A DNA stretch of 10,652 nucleotides from Marinilabiliaceae bacterium (GTDB taxonomy: Bacteria > Bacteroidota > Bacteroidia > Bacteroidales > Marinilabiliaceae): contig JALVBA010000107.1 in NCBI GenBank assembly GCA_027010905.1, forward strand, positions 1 to 10,652, read 5' to 3'. Position 1 is the first letter of the stretch. Each line of letters starts with the position of its first letter. Shown piece by piece: positions 7,004-10,652 of this stretch. The notes under the pieces were generated by a model, which was not told the DNA's origin, made no database searches, and saw only the letters and a list, made by a program, of their open reading frames with translations. Both the position numbers and the translations under genes were made by a program.

Positions 7004-7501
7004 ATGAATAAAATAACTCTGTTTATTGCTATTGCCGGACTATATGTTACAACGCTAGCTTGTGCTATCGGTAATGGTTCAAAAGAAGGGAAGGTTGCAG
7101 AAGCTAAAGTTGCAACCGGGGAGAGTACTGAGAATCCGGGTGTTATTCATCTCAACAAAGCGAAGTTTATTGAGTTGGTATTTGATTACGTGAATAATAC
7201 TGAGTGGAAATATGCAGGTGACAAACCGGCTATTGTTGATTTTTATGCAGATTGGTGTGGGCCATGTCGTATGCTTTCGCCAGTGTTGGCCGAAGTACAG
7301 AATGAGTATGGAGGTAAGCTTCAGGTGTATAAAATAAACACAGATAAAGAGAAGGAGTTGGCCGGAGCTTTTGGTATCAGAAGTCTGCCTACTGTGATTT
7401 TTATTCCTAAAGATGGAAAACCTCAGGCAATTATGGGCTTTCGTCCTAAAGCAGAGATTGAATCTGCAATAAAAGAGATATTGAAGGTTGAGAAACCCTA
7501 A
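7004..7501 (+). CDS. Exported (lipoprotein) thioredoxin, WCGPC active site
   Basis: This 165-residue protein is a thioredoxin with an export signal. Residues 1-20 form a basic then hydrophobic segment ending TLAC, which suits a lipobox with Cys20 lipidated, though Thr at -3 is not ideal; ordinary signal peptidase I cleavage is the alternative. A linker rich in Gly, Lys, Glu and Ala (about 21-48) separates this from the fold. The active site is FYADWCGPCRM with cysteines 85 and 88, and the cis-proline is in RSLPTVIF (Pro129). It would act in the periplasm on disulfides of envelope proteins. It is a duplicate of the upstream cytoplasmic thioredoxin and the last gene before a strong terminator. 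A matching membrane electron donor (DsbD/CcdA-like) is not in the window. Confidence 0.88.
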   Translation: MNKITLFIAIAGLYVTTLACAIGNGSKEGKVAEAKVATGESTENPGVIHLNKAKFIELVFDYVNNTEWKYAGDKPAIVDFYADWCGPCRMLSPVLAEVQNEYGGKLQVYKINTDKEKELAGAFGIRSLPTVIFIPKDGKPQAIMGFRPKAEIESAIKEILKVEKP

Positions 7502-7520
7502 CAGATATTTTTAAGTTAGT

Positions 7521-7555
7521 ATAAGAAAAGCCGGCTTTTTGCCGGCTTTTCTTAT
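7521..7555. terminator. Strong bidirectional terminator
   Basis: A perfect 15-bp inverted repeat (7521-7535 and 7541-7555) has a GCCGGC core next to the 5-nt TTTTT loop. Each arm carries A-rich and T-rich flanks, giving TTTTCTT after the G/C core on both strands. It lies between the convergent ends of the exported thioredoxin (7501) and murQ (7602) and can end transcription in both directions. Confidence 0.88.
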
Positions 7556-7601
7556 GTATAGGGTATAATAATAAGATTGGAGGATATGAAGGAGTTTATC
7601 T

Positions 7602-8435
7602 TTATTTATTAAGATAGGAGTCAATAGCTCTCTTTACAGAGCCATATTTCATCAATAATATTTTTGCATCTTCGAGTGAGATGTTGAGTTCTTCTGAAAT
7701 CATTCTGGAGCCTCGTTTAAATAATTTTTTGTTTGTTAGTTGCATGTTTACCATTCTATTCCCTTTTACTCTTCCAAGCTTAATCATTATTGTAGTGGTA
7801 ATCATATTTAAGATCATCTTTTGTGCAGTCCCTGCTTTTAGTCTGGTGCTACCGGTAACGAATTCAGGGCCTACTATTGCCTCAATTGGATATTCGGTTA
7901 CTTCAGCAACTTTGCTGTTTGGATTACACGTAATGCAACCTGTTAGAAGTCCATTTTTTCTGGCATGTTTGATTCCTCCAATTACATAAGGAGTAGTGCC
8001 TGATGCTGCAATTCCAATAACGGTATCTAGCTCATTAATGTCATACTCTTGAAGTTCATTCCATGCTTTATTCCAATCGTCTTCGGCATCTTCTACTGCC
8101 TTACGTAAGGCAATGTCACCTCCTGCAATGAGACCTATTACCAATTTTTCGGAGACTCCAAATGTGGGAGGTAGTTCAGAAGCATCTAACACTCCCAATC
8201 TGCCGCTTGTGCCAGCCCCAAGATAGAAAATCCTACCTCCTTGTTTCATCCGTTGAAGGATATGTTCAATGAGTGCCTTAATTTGAGGGAGAGCCTTTTT
8301 AACAGCTATATGTACTTTAGCATCCTCCTCATTTATATTCGATATTAATTCGCTAACAGACATCTCCTCCAAATTATCAAATATTGAGGATGACTCAGTA
8401 ACACTTAATTGTAAACTATCTTTATTCTTTGTCAT
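7602..8435 (-). CDS. murQ: N-acetylmuramic acid 6-phosphate etherase
   Basis: MurQ cleaves the lactyl ether of MurNAc-6-phosphate to give GlcNAc-6-phosphate and D-lactate, in cytoplasmic recycling of peptidoglycan sugars. This 277-residue protein has the SIS-domain sugar-phosphate site and the family signatures: FDNLEEMSVSELISNINEED near the N-terminus, LGAGTSGRLGVLDASELPPT (72-91) with the catalytic-type Glu87, the VEDAED acidic motif (114-119) corresponding to the second essential Glu, IAASGTTPYV (142-151), and GPEFVTGSTRLKAGTAQK (189-206). It is slightly shorter than the ~300-residue norm, by loss at the C-terminus only. Its ATG overlaps the TGA of the upstream kinase gene (ATGA at 8435-8432), which implies translational coupling. 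No MurNAc transporter or amidase is in the window. Confidence 0.95.
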   Translation of the reverse strand: MTKNKDSLQLSVTESSSIFDNLEEMSVSELISNINEEDAKVHIAVKKALPQIKALIEHILQRMKQGGRIFYLGAGTSGRLGVLDASELPPTFGVSEKLVIGLIAGGDIALRKAVEDAEDDWNKAWNELQEYDINELDTVIGIAASGTTPYVIGGIKHARKNGLLTGCITCNPNSKVAEVTEYPIEAIVGPEFVTGSTRLKAGTAQKMILNMITTTIMIKLGRVKGNRMVNMQLTNKKLFKRGSRMISEELNISLEDAKILLMKYGSVKRAIDSYLNK

Positions 8436-9274
8436 ATTACATCTTTTTGATGATATTTTAATAAACCCTGCATCGGTGTTTTAGTTGTATAGCCTAATGT
8501 GAGCTTAGCCTGATTCATTGCTTTAGTTAATTGATCTCTGAAATGGAAAGCAATACTTCCGGTAAAATGAATCGGAAGCCTTTTTATATTGCTGTATTGT
8601 AATATATTTCTCTCAATAAACTCATTGAAACTGGAAATTACAATATCTTCAAGTTCCTCAATGTGGATATTTTCACTAATGAATTTTGTATAAGTTGCAA
8701 GATATTTATTAGGGAAACTTTTTTTGTATGCATTTTCAAGGATGTCATTTGGCTCTGTGTTGTATGTATTGTAAAATAGTTTAATGGTAGATTTCGACAT
8801 CTGTTTCTTTAAAATATCTGACAATAATTTTTTGCCAATTATTGCACCACTTCCCTCATCTCCTAATATATAACCTAAGGGTGAAACATTCTCAATTATT
8901 AAATTGCCGTCATAATAGCATGAGTTTGATCCTGTTCCTAATATACAAACGATTCCTTCACTATGCTGGCACAACGATCTTGCTGCACCTAACAAGTCAC
9001 TTTCTATGTTAATCTTTTCAGTATTGAAATAATTTATTAAAGCAGTTTTTACGACTCCTTTCATCTCCTCATTTATACATCCGGCACCGTAAAAAAATAT
9101 CTCTGTTGTAGAAGAGATGTCTATTTTAAAGTCATTTTTTAAACTGGTTGAAATTTCCTGTGATGATTGGTAAAAGGGGTTAATGCCCTTTGTTGAGCAA
9201 TAATCCGGCTTTCCGCTCTCATTTATTAAACACCATTCCGTTTTTGTGGAACCACTATCAGCAATTAGTATCAT
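8432..9274 (-). CDS. Amino-sugar kinase, BadF/BadG family (GlcNAc/MurNAc kinase)
   Basis: This 280-residue ATPase of the ASKHA fold belongs to the BadF/BadG/BcrA/BcrD family that includes N-acetylglucosamine kinases. Motifs seen are the phosphate-1 loop DSGSTKTEW (6-14), Asp93 in ESDLLGAARS as probable catalytic base, phosphate-2 ILGTGSNS (111-118), GDEGSGA (138-144) and the adenosine loop TGSIA (238-242). The 4-bp overlap with murQ argues that its main substrate is N-acetylmuramic acid, making the MurNAc-6-phosphate that MurQ uses, possibly with GlcNAc as second substrate, as reported for MurK-type kinases of this family. The substrate is an inference from context; the family is clear. It is the first gene of the two-gene unit, with a candidate promoter about 110-140 bp upstream. 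Confidence 0.88.
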   Translation of the reverse strand: MILIADSGSTKTEWCLINESGKPDYCSTKGINPFYQSSQEISTSLKNDFKIDISSTTEIFFYGAGCINEEMKGVVKTALINYFNTEKINIESDLLGAARSLCQHSEGIVCILGTGSNSCYYDGNLIIENVSPLGYILGDEGSGAIIGKKLLSDILKKQMSKSTIKLFYNTYNTEPNDILENAYKKSFPNKYLATYTKFISENIHIEELEDIVISSFNEFIERNILQYSNIKRLPIHFTGSIAFHFRDQLTKAMNQAKLTLGYTTKTPMQGLLKYHQKDVI

Positions 9275-9376
9275 CTTATTTCATTCTTGAACTAAACTCC
9301 GCTGAAGCGGGACAGCTTAGCGTTAAAGTTCAGAGTAGTACGTATACTCCGATTTATAAATCTAAAAATTATTATT

Positions 9377-9595
9377 ATGAGCAAAGGTACGTATTATTCT
9401 GAAGCATGTTACAAAGTAATGGGATTTCAGCAGATGAGCGAAGAGTTTATCTGTAAATTAGCAATAGTGACACGCAAAACCCTGCATGTAGTTGTACTGC
9501 TAAGATTATCAGATGAAGAGAGGCCTAAAAAAACCTTTGAGAGGATGATATCTAACCTGGGGCACTATGATGTTTGTGGTGGTGGTAATGATTAA
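9377..9595 (+). CDS. Small hypothetical protein, unrecognised
   Basis: This is a 72-residue reading frame between the kinase operon and the insertion sequence. I do not recognise it. It begins MSKGTYYSEACYKVMGFQQM, has a central hydrophobic stretch (KTLHVVVLLRL) followed by a charged helix-like segment, and ends in Cys-Gly-Gly-Gly-Asn-Asp. The codon mix is natural and the ATG follows an A/T-rich leader like those of neighbouring genes. Against it, the start overlaps the candidate promoter of the opposite-strand kinase gene and no promoter of its own is evident. It ends 21 bp before the insertion sequence, so it is not cut by the insertion. A chance ORF is a real possibility. Confidence 0.33.
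   Translation: MSKGTYYSEACYKVMGFQQMSEEFICKLAIVTRKTLHVVVLLRLSDEERPKKTFERMISNLGHYDVCGGGND
9382..9415 (-). promoter_or_regulatory. Candidate promoter of the kinase-murQ operon
   Basis: On the minus strand TACCTTTG (9389-9382) is an exact match to the Bacteroidota -7 box TAnnTTTG, and TTTG (9415-9412) lies 22 bases upstream as a -33 box, one base longer than the usual 19-21. It would give an untranslated leader of about 100 nt. The leader includes a small CCGC-TGAA-GCGG hairpin near 9300, of unknown meaning. Confidence 0.45.
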
Positions 9596-9616
9596 TACCA
9601 AAATTATACTTAATAA

Positions 9617-9633
9617 CCTGAGTTCGATATAAG
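9617..9633 (+). repeat. Left terminal inverted repeat of the IS982 element
   Basis: The 17-bp sequence matches the reverse complement of 10636-10652 with one mismatch (third base). It marks the left boundary of the insertion sequence and is the probable transposase binding site. Confidence 0.88.
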
Positions 9634-9648
9634 GATTACAATATTTTT

Positions 9649-9680
9649 TTTGTAAAAAGGATTATTTTATGTTATCTTAA
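9649..9680 (+). promoter_or_regulatory. Possible internal transposase promoter
   Basis: TTTG at 9649-9652, a 20-base spacer and TATCTTAA at 9673-9680 resemble a Bacteroidota -33/-7 pair; the -7 box lacks the final TG of TAnnTTTG. The transcript would start near 9686, inside the loop of the adjacent inverted repeat, and so would lack the left arm of the hairpin. Confidence 0.3.
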
Positions 9681-9718
9681 AGTTCTGAACAACAAAAAGA
9701 TAACATAAAATAATCCTT
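9657..9718 (+). repeat. Perfect 22-bp inverted repeat abutting the transposase start
   Basis: Arms 9657-9678 and 9697-9718 are exact reverse complements with an 18-base loop (9679-9696). The right arm ends at the base before the GTG start codon at 9719, so in RNA the hairpin would bury the ribosome landing site. No T run follows, so it is not a standard intrinsic terminator. It lies inside the insertion sequence. Confidence 0.9.
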
Positions 9719-10628
9719 GTGAATGAGAATGTAAATTTAGTTGAAATATTCTACATAGCAGACGAATTTTGCAAAGAATTCTATAAAACCATGGAGGGGC
9801 ATACCCTTGCAGAAAACAACGCTAAAAAGAGAAGAAATAGACCTTCAAAACTTAACGATGCAGAAGTTATTGCCATTTTTAATAGTCTTTCATCTTAGTG
9901 GATATAGAACCCTTAAATACTTCTATATTAATTATGTACAAAGATATTTGGCTAGCTATTTTCCTCAAACAGTATCATATAATAGGTTCGTTGAATTACA
10001 AAAGAAAGCACTTCTCCCTATGGTGATATTATTAAAGACATTAAGATTAGGGCAAGACACTGGTATCTCTTTTGTTGACTCAACTCCAATTAGGGTTTGT
10101 AGAAATAAAAGAATATTTAACCATAAAGTCTTTAAAGGAGTAGCAACAAGAGGAAAATCAACGATGGGCTATTTCTTTGGTTTTAAACTACATATCGTTG
10201 TAAATGACAAGGGTAAAATATTGAACTTCGTAATTACCCCCGGCAATGTTGATGACAGAGATCCGTTAAAAGCCCCAAACTTCTTAAAGAATATATTTGG
10301 TAAATTATTCGCAGACAAAGGATATGTTTCTAAGAAACTATTTGAAATACTTTTTGTTGATGGAATAAAACTAATTACTGGCCTAAGAAACAATATGAAA
10401 AATCAATTAATGTCATTATCTGACAAAACAATGCTTCGGAAACGTTCTATAATAGAGACTATTAACGATGAACTAAAGAATATTTGTCAAGTTGAGCACT
10501 CTCAACATAGGAGCTTCGCTAATTTCTTAACCAATATGATTTCAGGATTATTAGCATATTCCTTTTTACCTAAGAAACCCAGAATAAAATACGAAACAGT
10601 AAATACATACGGGCTATCTATATGCTAA
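9719..10628 (+). pseudogene. IS982-family transposase, frameshifted
   Basis: The full protein would be 302 residues, normal for the family, but it is split over two frames. Frame one starts at GTG 9719 (VNENVNLVEIFYIADEFCKE) and runs through the basic NAKKRRNRPSKLNDAEVIAI before ending at a TAG at 9896-9898. The second frame carries on from about 9880 to the TAA at 10626, starting ILIVFHLSGYRTLKYFYINY. Removing one T from the five-T run at 9876-9880 restores one continuous frame with the family-like EVIAILIVFHLSGYR. The catalytic DDE residues are in the second frame: Asp in FVDSTP (codon 10077), Asp in FADKGY (10314) and Glu in SIIETINDE (10455). An ATG at 9807 opens the second frame but omits the N-terminal DNA-binding part. 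The break is either a real slippage mutation, a sequencing indel, or less likely programmed frameshifting. Confidence 0.85.
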
Positions 10629-10635
10629 ATAGTTT

Positions 10636-10652
10636 CTTATATCGAACTCCGG
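10636..10652 (-). repeat. Right terminal inverted repeat of the IS982 element
   Basis: This is the partner of 9617-9633. It starts 8 bp after the transposase stop codon and runs to the window edge. Confidence 0.88.

Larger units (their letters stand above)
9617..10652 (+). mobile_element. IS982-family insertion sequence
   Basis: The ends form terminal inverted repeats: CCTGAGTTCGATATAAG at 9617-9633 and, on the other strand, CCGGAGTTCGATATAAG at 10652-10636, 16 of 17 identical. The length, 1036 bp, fits the family (about 1 kb, one transposase). The right repeat ends at the last base of the window, so target duplication cannot be checked, and one or two more terminal bases may exist (for instance A9616 on the left). 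The transposase gene is frameshifted, so this copy is probably not autonomous unless frameshifting rescues it. Confidence 0.9.

Noticed and set aside
7681..7989. A 102-codon plus-strand frame inside murQ
   Set aside because: It is antisense to well-conserved MurQ motifs and strongly hydrophobic by codon complementarity. The same reasoning removes the antisense frames inside the mutS-like, methyltransferase and cca genes.
9190..9402. A 70-codon plus-strand frame across the kinase start
   Set aside because: Its first half is antisense to the kinase gene and the rest resembles nothing. Treated as a shadow frame.
9807..10628. A complete 273-residue transposase starting at ATG 9807
   Set aside because: The first 20 or so residues are out-of-frame translation of the true N-terminal coding sequence. 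Family-like sequence is continuous only if one T is removed at 9876-9880.

Overview
The window looks like a chromosomal piece of a Bacteroidota genome, most likely order Bacteroidales. The grounds are its low GC, AT-rich leaders with no clear Shine-Dalgarno, a TAnnTTTG-type promoter element, Bacteroidota-style lipoproteins, a dispersed C/G-rich repeat that encodes a PPLTP peptide, and an IS982-family element. The species cannot be fixed from sequence reading alone.

Layout, left to right. Positions 1-124 hold what I read as the 3' end of a group II intron (domains V and VI) whose body lies outside the window. Two overlapping plus-strand genes follow: a beta-helix lipoprotein (321-1748) and an exported endonuclease/exonuclease/phosphatase-family enzyme (1726-2772). 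Converging on them is a three-gene minus-strand operon, transcribed in the order CCA tRNA nucleotidyltransferase (6404-4962), SpoU/TrmH-type RNA methyltransferase (4927-4406), and a membrane-anchored MutS-like ATPase (4388-2808). The first two concern tRNA or rRNA maturation.

A 218-bp divergent intergenic region separates that operon from a tandem thioredoxin pair on the plus strand: one cytoplasmic with an unusual WCQPC active site (6623-6982), one exported with WCGPC (7004-7501). A strong symmetric terminator (7521-7555) closes this unit and also serves the opposing unit. That opposing unit is a BadF-type amino-sugar kinase (9274-8432) overlapping murQ (8435-7602) by 4 bp, a MurNAc/GlcNAc peptidoglycan-recycling module. 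A good promoter candidate lies at 9415-9382.

The right end, 9617-10652, is an IS982-family insertion sequence complete to its terminal inverted repeats. Its transposase is broken by a +1 frameshift in a T run. A perfect 22-bp inverted repeat ends exactly at the GTG start codon. Both window edges lie in mobile elements, so this may be a contig bounded by repeats. I see no new defence or biosynthetic system. The most interesting points are the hairpin at the transposase start, the group II intron remnant, and the repeat-derived tail of the CCA enzyme.
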